A stretch of 35,881 nucleotides of DNA from positions 216,766 through 252,646 of the forward strand of contig BJOX01000316.1 in NCBI GenBank assembly GCA_009731375.1, written 5' to 3'. The stretch is from Paulinella micropora. Taxonomy: Eukaryota > Cercozoa > Imbricatea > Euglyphida. The notes under the pieces are model-generated. The model did no database searches. It saw only the letters and a program-made list of their open reading frames with translations, and was not told the DNA's origin. The position numbers and the translations under genes were made by a program. Shown here in pieces: positions 18,453-25,887 of this stretch (position 1 is its first letter; each line of letters starts with the position of its first letter).

Positions 18453-18886
18453 ATGTACGTGCTAGTGTAAGAAAAGATATTAGGACAAACAAGATAGAGA
18501 GAGAGAGAGAGGCGTGGCGTGGTGGGGAAAGGTTAGAAAGTGATATTTGAGACAAACTAAGAAAGCAAGGGCTAGGGGAGGAAGAGATGCCAGAAATTAA
18601 AAAAAGGGTTGCAGGCACCCCCCCCTCGCCCCACCTCTCTGTGCAAGGGCGGGGGGCCTCGCTTCCACAGACCTCTCCCCTCCCCTTCCCCCCTTCCTTT
18701 CCCCTTCTTTTCCTTTTGAACATTGCGAAGGCCAAAGGCTTTGCCACAAACAAAACGTATCGGATGCGCACCGAAAAAAAGTACGGAATACGAATTTAGT
18801 TAAAAAAGACTTAAAACGACCCTTGCCTTAGCAGGAGGGCACACCATTGCTGTACTGTGCGCGTCGTCAACAGATTGTGCATGCAT
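18453..18886. promoter_or_regulatory. Upstream region of F-box/LRR gene, with (AG)n and C-rich tract
   Basis: Contains (AG)8 at 18496-18511, a C/G-rich tract at about 18617-18660, and sequence matching 13740-13945. No gene is seen up to 18886. Confidence 0.4.
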
Positions 18887-19177
18887 TTAGTTTCTACGAA
18901 TACACAGTTGTCCCAGATCACTTTGTTCTTGTACTGCAAGCAACCTTTGGCGCCCCAGCTCTGTCATTTGCAAGTGCTCTAAGGCAAATTGAACCGCGGG
19001 TTTTAGCGTACGTGCGTTTGCCTTGGATTCTGCTAGCGCCAAGGTATGCCAACACTTAGGTTTTTCTTTTTTACAAGATGGCCCGTTGGCCATAACTGCA
19101 ATGTATAATGCAGTGCTGATGACTATTTTGTCCGACGGCAATGTGTCGATTGTCGCAGAATCGGCGTTGAGGTACAT
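18887..19177 (-). CDS. Small hypothetical protein (96 aa)
   Basis: An ATG-started frame with a normal-looking amino-acid mix (LPSDKIVISTALYIAVMANG, then KCWHTLALAESKANARTL). It is not made of repeat DNA, unlike many open frames nearby. No domain is recognised and no clear 3' motif follows on the minus strand. AATAAA motifs at about 19186 and 19213 on the plus strand argue somewhat for a transcript on the other strand, where no ATG-started frame exists. Uncertain. Confidence 0.35.
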   Translation of the reverse strand: MYLNADSATIDTLPSDKIVISTALYIAVMANGPSCKKEKPKCWHTLALAESKANARTLKPAVQFALEHLQMTELGRQRLLAVQEQSDLGQLCIRRN

Positions 19178-19564
19178 GTGAGCGTCGAATAAACGAACAT
19201 CCGCCCGGTTCTGAATAAAGTATCCGTGTTAAAATTGTTTGCAAAAATCCCCTCGAGTACTGCCTTTTTCTGCCATATCACATACACACTCAGAAGGGCA
19301 GGGAATGTCAGGGGGGCAAGTGCATGTGACCGCGCCGCCCGGGCCAGTGAGGGGTGGGGGTTGTAAACCCCTCACCCTGATTTTTGTGGTGGCGGGATTC
19401 CGTTTTTTGCACATAGGTTTGCAAAGCGTGATATGGTCGATAAAGGCAAAAGCCAGCAAGTTTTTTCTTCACAGCCGCCCGGGCCACCTCTTGTCTGCCA
19501 GGGTTTTTTTGCAACTTGGAGTGGTCGGCCGGCAGTTTATATTCAAAGCTTCCGCGTCTCGTCA
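19178..19564. other. Spacer with half inverted-repeat element
   Basis: 387 bases. AATAAA occurs at 19186 and 19213 (plus strand). A half copy of the inverted-repeat element (TACTGCCTTTTTCTGCCATATCA) lies at 19258-19280. Open frames exist on both strands across 19240-19650, but they start inside repeat DNA and look non-coding. Confidence 0.4.
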
Positions 19565-19873
19565 TCACCGACCGCAGCATTCCCCCATATGTACCACCAC
19601 GCAACGAGGTAGGACGCACATCAACGCGGGGCTAGAGCTAGCCTCCTGAGCTACGGGCACATGTACGTGCACACGTGTCCACATCTCGTTCCACCACTTT
19701 GGGTTCCCGCACCTGTACAAGACCCGAAGAAGGAGGTCGCCGACTTCTGATTCTGACAAATTAAGTGGTAAGTAGACGCCCTTTTTCTCGATCTCGGCCT
19801 TTTTGCTCTCGTCGTGTCCAATGACATACACATCCGAATTCCAGGGTGGTCTGGTTTGTGCAGGTGGTTGCAT
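19565..19873 (-). CDS. Small hypothetical protein (102 aa)
   Basis: ATG at 19873. The first 70 residues (WNSDVYVIGHDESKKAEIEK, then LNLSESEVGDLLLRVLYRCG) have a protein-like composition; no family is recognised. Its last codons (GECCGR, stop) match the end of the chimeric fragment at 24978 (KCCG, stop), so this 3' end was duplicated together with the neighbouring zinc-finger gene. It lies 105 bases downstream of that gene on the same strand. Confidence 0.45.
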   Translation of the reverse strand: MQPPAQTRPPWNSDVYVIGHDESKKAEIEKKGVYLPLNLSESEVGDLLLRVLYRCGNPKWWNEMWTRVHVHVPVAQEASSSPALMCVLPRCVVVHMGECCGR

Positions 19874-19936
19874 TTGAGCTAAGGTTCACCTCTCTAAGAT
19901 TTCAATCCAATCCGAAATTAGCCAGACACATGTAAT

Positions 19937-19945
19937 TTTAATAAA
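19937..19945 (-). terminator. TTTATTAAA (minus strand) after C2H2 gene
   Basis: Read on the minus strand, TTTATTAAA lies about 34 bases past the stop of the zinc-finger gene. Confidence 0.4.
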
Positions 19946-19978
19946 GATTTTTTGACAAAGCCGTGGCAATGAATCCAC

Positions 19979-20650
19979 TCAAGTAATGTTTTGTTCGACA
20001 GTATGGGCAGGCTGCGTCGCCTGGCGCCTCAAGTACGCTTGCCAGTGAGCGCGCTGTGCCTGAGAGGTCACAAAGGTCTTTGCGCAGCACCTTTGTTTGC
20101 AGTGATAGGGTTTCTCGCCGGTGTGCTGTCGCATATGACTCTCCCAATTAACTTTTTGAGTAAACTGCCAATCACAGAATTCGCATTCGTAGTCTTTGTG
20201 CGTGTCGTGGATTTTGAGATGTAAGCGCAGGCTGCCTCTGCGCCTCAACAGCTTGCCGCACACGGGGCAGAGTACCCCGCCGCAGCAAGGCGTTGGCTCG
20301 TTGGTCGGCAGCGTCGGTTGTGCTTCAAGTGCATCGGCAGTACTATCGCCCGCCGGCGCCGCGCACCTGCGCGCCCGCCTCTCGGCGTGCCTAAGCGAAT
20401 GGATTTCTAGGCTGCGCTTCCGTGCAAATCTGCGCGAACAGAGCGAACAAATGAATGGCTTGGTGTGGGTGTTCAGGTGCAAACGCAGATTGTTCTTATT
20501 TTTGACAGTGAATCCACAGAACGGACAATCAAGCCCCACTAGGGCGCTGAAAGCTTTGCGGTGCTCGGCCACATGTCTCTTCAAGTCTCTGTACGAGCTT
20601 TGCTGTTTAGGGCAATACTGGCAGATCCAGATGGCGGCGGTCGCGGGCAT
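19979..20650 (-). CDS. C2H2 zinc-finger protein
   Basis: 223 residues from the ATG at 20650. The open frame continues upstream, but through G/C homopolymer repeat DNA, and the ATG is conserved in the duplicate at 25124. Five C2H2 fingers with C-x2-C-x12-H-x3-H spacing are visible: CQYC, CPFC and CSLC before a linker, then CPVC and CEFC. A sixth, irregular finger (CKQRCCAKTF) ends the protein. A canonical HTGEKPY linker joins fingers five and six. The probable role is sequence-specific DNA binding as a transcription regulator. The N-terminus is duplicated at 24978-25124. Confidence 0.92.
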   Translation of the reverse strand: MPATAAIWICQYCPKQQSSYRDLKRHVAEHRKAFSALVGLDCPFCGFTVKNKNNLRLHLNTHTKPFICSLCSRRFARKRSLEIHSLRHAERRARRCAAPAGDSTADALEAQPTLPTNEPTPCCGGVLCPVCGKLLRRRGSLRLHLKIHDTHKDYECEFCDWQFTQKVNWESHMRQHTGEKPYHCKQRCCAKTFVTSQAQRAHWQAYLRRQATQPAHTVEQNIT

Positions 20651-20913
20651 GTCGCAGGCAAGGAGAAAAAGGGAATGGCAGGGTGCTAGGGGGTCAAACG
20701 AAGAGAGGCTCCAAAAGGGCTTTTTTGTCCTCCCCCCCCCCCCCCCCCCCCTCTTTCTGAACTTGTTTAAATTGCCGCTGGGGGGGGGGCGCCCCCCCCC
20801 CTTTCTTTTATGGCTAGGGAGAGGGGGGGGGGTCACCCCCCCCCTCCTGTTCCCTCCGCCCCTTTCCCGCTCTCTTTCTCCTTTTGTGTAAGACTTCTTT
20901 TCTTGATCCGCGC
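20651..20913. promoter_or_regulatory. Divergent region with C20 run and G/C palindromes
   Basis: This lies between the divergent zinc-finger and coiled-coil genes. It holds a run of 20 C (20732-20751), a perfect G10-CG-C10 palindrome (20780-20801) and a G10-TCA-C9 near-palindrome (20823-20844). Homopolymer lengths are likely unreliable. Confidence 0.6.
20780..20801. repeat. Perfect G10-CG-C10 palindrome
   Basis: Ten G, CG, ten C, identical in form to 14499-14520. Confidence 0.85.
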
Positions 20914-21777
20914 ATGAGGTCCCAAATAACAGCCGTCAGGCCCGTGCTGAAGCGCCCCGCGCAGCTACAGTACCAGTTCAAGCACAATGAGAAGGGCCTG
21001 CTAGTAGGCCGGTACAAGCTCAAGACGCGCAGCGCGTGGAAGCTCTGGCGGCGCGCCTGTGTTTCTTGCTACGCACAATACAAGGTCTTCCGGCGCGCGA
21101 CCGAGGCTGCTTGCGAGCATCACGGCCCAACCGGGGCGGGGGAGCGCTGGGAGCCTAGCCGGGCCGAGCTGCAGTACCAGGCGCTGCTGCAGCTGCAGGC
21201 CTGGGCCGCGGGCGTTCGGCTGAGGAGCCAGAAAGCCGCGCTTAGGGCGGCGCACGCTCGTGCACAACAGAATGAGCACAAGGCCCAGGTGTACAGAGAC
21301 TACTGCCAGGTTGCGAAGCACAAGTACGACGAGCTGCGGCGGGCGTGGCAGCAAGCACGCGAAGACTTCCAGCGCGAGCAGTCGTCGCGCTTGGCCATTG
21401 AAGCGTGCGCATTAGATTTGCTGAAGCGCCAACAGGCAGGGCAAAGGTCTGTGGATTGGCACGAGCGGGCCAAGGCGGCCGAGGCAAAGTTAGCACAGGT
21501 CCAGCAGGAGTCGCAGCGGCTGCGGACCATTGCCGACGAAGCCGCCAGGCAGGTGCTACAGGATAAAGAGAGGATAGCGAGAGAACAGCAAGAACGCGAG
21601 AGTTGGCAGAGGAGAGCTCAGGCGGCGGAAGCCACGCTAGTGCAAGTGCAGCAGCTGCAGCAGCAGGTGTTGTTGCCCTTGTGGCACCTCTCCAAGAACT
21701 CGCCTGCCCCAGCGCCACCCTGCGTGCCTCGCATTCTTGGCGCCGTTGTGAGCAAGCCCAGCGAACCAGGAAAGTGA
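20914..21777 (+). CDS. Coiled-coil protein (287 aa)
   Basis: Starts at ATG 20914 (a TTG-started extension to 20884 is less likely). Residues 1-60 are basic and aromatic (KHNEKGLLVGRYKLKTR, AWKLWRR). From about residue 90 to 255 the sequence is rich in Ala, Gln, Glu, Arg and Leu without Pro, typical of a long coiled coil. The C-terminus is Pro-rich (APAPPCVPR). No enzymatic motif is seen. TTTAATGATTAAAT follows about 55 bases after the stop. Structural or adaptor function is a guess. Confidence 0.8.
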   Translation: MRSQITAVRPVLKRPAQLQYQFKHNEKGLLVGRYKLKTRSAWKLWRRACVSCYAQYKVFRRATEAACEHHGPTGAGERWEPSRAELQYQALLQLQAWAAGVRLRSQKAALRAAHARAQQNEHKAQVYRDYCQVAKHKYDELRRAWQQAREDFQREQSSRLAIEACALDLLKRQQAGQRSVDWHERAKAAEAKLAQVQQESQRLRTIADEAARQVLQDKERIAREQQERESWQRRAQAAEATLVQVQQLQQQVLLPLWHLSKNSPAPAPPCVPRILGAVVSKPSEPGK

Positions 21778-21922
21778 AAAAAAGTCTTAATCTTGGCAGA
21801 GGGACTGCCGCCAACGACGTGTATGTTTTTTTTAATGATTAAATATAACAAAATTCAAGATAATTGAGTATTGTACGGCGGCGTGGGCGTCAGGGCAGCC
21901 TCCTGGCTAGCGCGCGCTGACG

Positions 21923-22019
21923 TCACTTGTTGACGACCTCTTCATTTTGCCAGTGGTCCTCTGTCGTGTCGTGACAGTGTTGATAACACTTGGCCAGCTC
22001 AAGCAGTGCAAAGGTGCTG
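21923..22019 (-). pseudogene. Gene 3'-end remnant cut by repeat
   Basis: The minus strand reads FALLELAKCYQHCHDTTEDH and on to a TGA at 21923-21925, a protein-like acidic tail with no start. Its 5' side runs directly into the inverted-repeat element at 22023. An AT-rich TTTAATCATTAAA lies downstream on the minus strand. It is probably the surviving end of a gene broken by repeat insertion. Confidence 0.3.
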
Positions 22020-22022
22020 TTT

Positions 22023-22087
22023 GATACGGCCGCAAAAGGCATTCCCGCCCAAAAGCCCGGGAAGCACTGCCTTTTCTGGCCGTATCA
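22023..22087. repeat. Inverted-repeat element (GATACGGCC type)
   Basis: GATACGGCCGCAAAAGGCAT and the near-complement CTGCCTTTTCTGGCCGTATC around about 23 bases, the same build as 14335-14403. Confidence 0.75.
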
Positions 22088-22089
22088 CG

Positions 22090-22372
22090 TAGTAGCGCCA
22101 AACTTTCCGCTAAACTTTTTTCGGGGTTGTACCACCCAGCGGGGAGACAAAAGGGAGCCGAGGAAAAAAGGGGAAGACAAAATGAAAGGGAAGACACAAT
22201 GAAAGGGGAGGGGGGCACCTTTTCTCTTCCCCTCCCCCCTTCCCCTCTTCTCTCCCTCTCCCCTCCTTCCCTCCCTCTACTTTTTTTTCGGCCAGCGAAT
22301 TTTTCTTTTGCTCGCTCTTCTTTTTTTTGGCGCCAAATTTGTCGCCAAATTTGGCGTATGTGTGCGCTTTGC
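22090..22372. repeat. Pyrimidine/purine-rich repeat, first copy
   Basis: AGTAGCGCCAAACTTTCCGC, then a GAAGACAAAATGAAAGGGGA tract, C/T-rich sequence, and a TTTGGCGCCAAA at 22326-22337. The same order recurs at about 22441-22750 (AGTAGCGCCAAACTTTGCGC), making two tandem units of about 380 bases that include the inverted-repeat cores. Confidence 0.65.
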
Positions 22373-22440
22373 ATGATATGGCCGCAAAAAGGCATTCTCA
22401 CCAAAATACCAGAAAGCACTACCTTTTTCGGCCGTATCAC
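22373..22440. repeat. Inverted-repeat element
   Basis: ATGATATGGCCGCAAAAAGG paired with CCTTTTTCGGCCGTATCA, preceded by GTATGTGTGCGCTTTGC as in the other copies. Confidence 0.75.
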
Positions 22441-22753
22441 GCAGTAGCGCCAAACTTTGCGCCAAATTTTTTTGGCTTGTATAAACCAAAAAGATTTGGC
22501 GCACACTCTTCCCCCCCCCCTCCCCCTTCAAAAGGAAAAGGAGAAGGGGAGCGGGGAGACAAAAGAGAGCAGAGGAAAAAAGGGGAAGACGAAATGAAGG
22601 GGGGGGTGCCCTCGCTCTTCCCCTCCCCTCTTCTCTCCCTCGCCCCTCCTTCCCTCTCGCTACTTTTTTTTGGCCAGAGGATTTTTCTTTTGCTCGCTAT
22701 TCTTTTTTTTGTGCCAAATTTGGCGCCAAATTAAGCGTATGTGTGCGCCTTGC

Positions 22754-22821
22754 ATGATATAGTCGCAAAAGGCATTACTATTAAAAAGCCAGAAAGCACT
22801 GCCTTTTTCGGCCGTATTGCA
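22754..22821. repeat. Inverted-repeat element
   Basis: ATGATATAGTCGCAAAAGGC paired with GCCTTTTTCGGCCGTATTGC; the arms are more diverged. Preceded by TTTGGCGCCAAA at 22719-22730. Confidence 0.7.
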
Positions 22822-23020
22822 TACTGCAGCCGGCGCACTGAGAATGTACAGCAAAAAAATTTAATAACAGAATTCTTGTTGGCACAGGGAGTGCTAGGGT
22901 CTGCACGTCGGACGTAAACTGGCTCACGTAGTCGCTGGTGGTAGTGCTTGTGTAGCTAGTGGCTGTGTCGTAATCCACTGCGTAGGCTTTATGTGCGCCA
23001 GCCGTCCCCCTTCCCAACCA

Positions 23021-23185
23021 CTAATACATTTCCTGGTGGTACACGCAAGTGCAGACCATTTTTCCGTGCAAAATGTTTTGAACACAGCCGCATTCGAACT
23101 CAATTGTCCGTCCCGCTCGCAGGCTAAACTTTTGGTATTCTAGGTCCGGCAACAAGCGCTGGCTTGGCCAGTTTCTTTTGGCCAT
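23021..23185 (-). CDS. Small Cys-containing ORF (54 aa), in-frame TAG then further open frame
   Basis: ATG at 23185 opens a 54-residue frame with FECGCVQNILHGKMVCTCVY near its end. After a single TAG (23021-23023) the same frame stays open for about 80 more codons (AYAVDYDTATSYTSTTTSDY) into repeat DNA, with TTATTAAA on this strand at about 22859-22866. Either a short protein, a gene with a new nonsense mutation, or chance. No family is recognised. Confidence 0.3.
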   Translation of the reverse strand: MAKRNWPSQRLLPDLEYQKFSLRAGRTIEFECGCVQNILHGKMVCTCVYHQEMY

Positions 23186-23668
23186 TGTTCACGCTGAAAT
23201 GCGGTCCTACAACAACAACCCACCCCAAACAACATGAGAACAAAAAAGATTGGGGAAAAGTGCAGTCACGGGCTTGCGTTGGGATAAAAGATTAGACAAC
23301 GACGGCAGCAAGCACACAAGCCAAACGATTTACGTACAGCCCCTTGCTAGATTCGAGGGGGTGGGGCGCCCCCCCCCCTTCCAACCACAGTGCGCGGTCG
23401 TGCACACTCTCCTGCCGCCCTCTCTCCGCAGGTGTGCCAAGGGAAAAAGGAGGGGGGGGGGGCCCGGCATTGGGGGGGGGGCTTAGTCGAGGCGTTTCAT
23501 ATTTTTTTTGATAGCTTCTGCGCCCTCTCCCTTCCCCCTTGCTCTTCCCCTGTTCTTCGAGCCCCCCCGGGCTTGGGGTCCCTCTTTTAGTTCTCAGCTC
23601 CAAGATTAAAAGCTTTTCCAGGGATTTTCTTAAAATCTTTTTTTGTACAATCCTCTTTCCTGCCCAAA
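23186..23668. other. Spacer with G/C tracts and repeat modules
   Basis: No gene seen. Contains GGGGCGCC followed by C-rich sequence at about 23363-23380, G-runs at about 23450-23480, the GGCTTAGTCGAGGCGTTTCAT module (also near 24296 and, reversed, near 26410), and a degenerate CTCAG-CCAAGATT module at about 23593. Confidence 0.4.
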
Positions 23669-23758
23669 GGCGGCGGCGGCCGCTGGTATTTCGACCAGGG
23701 CGAGTACCGAGTTCCGGTCGATGAGCAGGTCGTGGAGGTCGTTTGGGCGCTAGCCTGA
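23669..23758 (+). pseudogene. Possible WWE-like gene tail
   Basis: The plus strand reads RWYFDQGEYRVPVDEQVVEV and on to a TGA at 23756-23758, followed by TTATTAAA at 23825-23832. The Trp-Tyr/Asp-x-Gly/Tyr spacing recalls a WWE domain (ADP-ribose/ubiquitin biology), but only about 25 residues are present and the upstream side is repeat DNA. A weak call. Confidence 0.22.
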
Positions 23759-23869
23759 CACTTTTCAATGCGGCCGTGGCGCCCGCGTCAGTGGCCGGCA
23801 TCTGGGAATTCCAGCTCACTGACATTATTAAACACTTACTTCAGTGGCTTTGAAATCTATTGTTGTAAT

Positions 23870-24047
23870 TTATTTCTGAAGTGCGCGTGGGCCGCCGCGC
23901 TTGAGGACTGGATCGTGGACAAATGTGAGGCCACGACGTCGCACCTGTCGCTGGGCCCGTTTGTGGTCGAGTGCCACGGCCGCCATTTCGGCCGGTAGGA
24001 ACCTCGAAGCCACGTGGTCTACCGTCGAAACAAGCGCTGCGCCACCG
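23870..24047 (-). pseudogene. Gene 3'-end remnant
   Basis: A minus-strand frame (VDHVASRFLPAEMAAVALDH onward) ends at a TAA embedded in AAATAAA (23869-23875), the stop/poly(A) overlap seen at 1317. The upstream side runs into the 24.05-kb repeat. No start is available; probably a broken gene. Confidence 0.25.
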
Positions 24048-24049
24048 CT

Positions 24050-24280
24050 CTGCTGGAGCCTTTCTCTCTTCGTTTTCTGCACAAAACTTGTCGCCAAATC
24101 TGCGCATGTGTGCGCCTGAAATGATATGGCCAAAAAAAGGCAGTATTGCCAGAAAAGCCTGAGAACGCTGCCTTTTTCGACCATATCATATGCACAGACC
24201 TTCAAGCCGCAATATTTTGCGCCAAGAAAGTACCAAAAAGAAATATACTCGTTCAGCCGGAGTCTCGACGAGGGGAAGGG
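24050..24280. repeat. Interspersed repeat, second long copy
   Basis: Same order as 14266-14498: AACTTGTCGCCAAATCTGCG, inverted-repeat core 24121-24189 (ATGATATGGCCAAAAAAAGG with CCTTTTTCGACCATATCAT), TCAAGCCGCAATATTTTGCG, GCCGGAGTCTCGAC, then a G10-CG tract. Confidence 0.78.
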
Positions 24281-24745
24281 GGGGGGGCGCCCCGCTTAGT
24301 CAAGGCGTTTCATATATTTTTTTGGGTAGCTTTTGTGCTCTCTCCCTCCCCCCTTGCCCTTCCCTTGTTCTTTGAGCCCCCCGGGCTCAGGGGGCTCAGG
24401 GGAAAGAAAGAAAAAAAGGGGAAAGGGGGGGGGCGCCCCCCCCCCTGTGAGCTCCCCCAAAAAAAGTTTATTTATTTTTGCTCTTTCTCTTGCGACTGCC
24501 AGGACGCGGGGCTCCTGACTCACCCCCTCTCCCAGAACCCTTCGTGCTCACTTTGCGGATGTCATGGGGATGCTCTGGCGGAGGGTCGGGACGTGTTGGG
24601 TGCATGTGACCGGGCCTGTCACTTAGTGTTCTCGGGAGGGGGCGAACTCTGTGTGTTCCGCGTCAAAGCTGTTAATGCTTTCTCCTGCACTTTTATAAGC
24701 TGGGCGGTGTCACTGTATGTGTTTTGTGTTGACTAGATTACTGAC
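24281..24745. other. Spacer with G/C palindrome and a Cys-rich open frame
   Basis: Holds the CTTAGTCAAGGCGTTTCATA module, a perfect G9-CG-C9 palindrome (24425-24444) and a TATA-like TTTTATAAGC at about 24690. A frame without ATG ending at TAG 24734 reads NPSCSLCGCHGDALAEGRDV and on; it may be a gene remnant but cannot be supported as a gene. Confidence 0.35.
24425..24444. repeat. Perfect G9-CG-C9 palindrome
   Basis: Same structure as 14499-14520 and 20780-20801. Confidence 0.85.
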
Positions 24746-24898
24746 ATGGTCTTTACGTCGGCTACTCTCGGCGCTATCTGGAATGTTGCAGCTTTGTTGT
24801 TGTCATCGATACTCGGTGTCTATGCGGCTGCAGCGTTTCACTCCTATAGAAATCCTGTCCCCTACAGTGTCTTTTCGCGATACCCCCCGGATTTCTGA
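24746..24898 (+). CDS. Small single-pass membrane protein (50 aa)
   Basis: ATG 24746 is the first ATG after an in-frame TAG at 24734. The 50-residue product has one hydrophobic segment, about residues 8-31 (LGAIWNVAALLLSSILGVYA), followed by a Tyr/Pro/Arg-rich tail ending YPPDF. TTTTATAAGC lies about 50 bases upstream and AATAAA about 48 bases after the stop (24946-24951). Small membrane proteins are common in large DNA viruses. An overlapping 77-codon frame from 24717 has less protein-like composition. No family is recognised. Confidence 0.45.
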   Translation: MVFTSATLGAIWNVAALLLSSILGVYAAAAFHSYRNPVPYSVFSRYPPDF

Positions 24899-24945
24899 CG
24901 ACAACGAGAATATTAACCCACTGTCGGAATTGTGTCTAAGTTTTA

Positions 24946-24951
24946 AATAAA
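24946..24951 (+). terminator. AATAAA 3'-end signal
   Basis: AATAAA followed by A-rich sequence, after the 50-residue membrane ORF. Confidence 0.3.
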
Positions 24952-24977
24952 AAAAAATTCTTGCACTTTTTGACGCA

Positions 24978-25124
24978 CTAACCGCAGCATTTCCTTGAGA
25001 TGCACGGCCACGCGACGAGGTTGAAAGCTTTGCGGTGCTCGGCCACGTGTCTCTGCGAGTCTCTGTACGAGCTTTGCTGTTTAGGGCAGTATTGGCAGAT
25101 CCAGATGGCGGCGGTCGCGGGCAT
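24978..25124 (-). pseudogene. Chimeric remnant: zinc-finger N-terminus fused to tail of its neighbour
   Basis: The 48-codon frame starts exactly like the zinc-finger gene (MPATAAIWICQYCPKQQSSY, one finger, then HVAEHRKAF) and ends like the 102-residue ORF next to it (KCCG, stop; the DNA ACCGCAGCATT and CACGCGACGAGGT matches 19573-19606). It therefore derives from a duplicate of 19565-20650 with about 0.9 kb deleted inside. It might make a single-finger peptide, but is most simply a pseudogene. Confidence 0.75.
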
Positions 25125-25185
25125 GTCGCAAGGCAAGGTTCGGTGTTCACAAGAAATGAAGAGAATATTGCGATTGGAGTTTATG

Positions 25186-25887
25186 TCAAGTCGCGTCCGT
25201 GCACAGCGCGCCGGGCCCGCACACCAGTTCCACGCCGTTCGCACACTCATTGACGTCCGGCAAGCCAGAGGGGCTCTGGCTCGGAGAGGCGGTCGCGCTC
25301 CCCGACACAGTCGCCGACGCCGTCAGAGTCTTCGAGCTTGAGGCCGTCGAGGTCGGCGCCGCGGACGGCACACACACGGCGCACTCGGCACTTGCGCGCT
25401 GGCTCAGGCACGCGCTGTGTGTCTGGCTCAGCAGCTCCGCGGGCGCGCCGTCCAGCAACTGCCGGGCGTCGCGCAGGCTATTCAGCCGCCAACTCGACGG
25501 ATCGGCCCGCAGCGCGGACTGCGCAAACACCGCCGTCGCCTCCGACACGTCAAAGGCGGCGTCCCCGAGCCCGGCGAAGCTGTGCTCGAAGCTCGTCACG
25601 TGCGACGTGTCGACGGCCGACAGCGGAGGCAACGACTGTAGCTGCCTTTCGCCGTAGAAGTGGTAGCCGCTGCTTGTGTCCAGCCGCAGCCCGCCCCACT
25701 CCGAGATCGCGAGCAGCGCGGCCTCCTCGTCCGCCTGCTGCGCGCGCCACGCCGGCGTCATGGCCCACACCGTGCCGGCGGCGCCGACGGACAGCTCGAG
25801 CAACAGGTCCGTCGGTTCCGGCGCGCGCCAGGCGCAGTCGGCGTTGGCCAAGAACACCACCGTCAACGCTAGTAAGCCGGCGTTCAT
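25186..25887 (-). CDS. Truncated BspA-like secreted protein with partial EGF-like domain
   Basis: 233 residues from ATG 25887. A signal peptide (LLALTVVFLANADCAW) is followed by sequence paralogous to the protein at 7119-9656: LLLELSVGAAG, WAMTPAWR, WGGLRLDTSSGYHFYGE and LPPL...HSFAGL. About 60 residues are missing between the first two matches. A Ser/Thr-rich linker (TASSSKTLTASATVSGSATA) leads to DVNECANG...CGPGALC, the start of a calcium-binding EGF-like domain that stops after about 23 residues. The 3' side meets the chimeric zinc-finger remnant, so the gene was probably cut by rearrangement. It could still be secreted. Confidence 0.75.
   Translation of the reverse strand: MNAGLLALTVVFLANADCAWRAPEPTDLLLELSVGAAGTVWAMTPAWRAQQADEEAALLAISEWGGLRLDTSSGYHFYGERQLQSLPPLSAVDTSHVTSFEHSFAGLGDAAFDVSEATAVFAQSALRADPSSWRLNSLRDARQLLDGAPAELLSQTHSACLSQRASAECAVCVPSAAPTSTASSSKTLTASATVSGSATASPSQSPSGLPDVNECANGVELVCGPGALCTDAT

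Noticed and set aside
21907-22506. 199-codon minus-strand frame and overlapping plus frames
   Set aside because: They run through inverted-repeat elements and C/T-rich tracts; composition is repeat-driven. Only the short tail at 21923-22019 in another frame looks gene-derived.
23669-23758. Complete WWE-domain gene
   Set aside because: Only about 25 matching residues and no start; kept as a weak remnant only.
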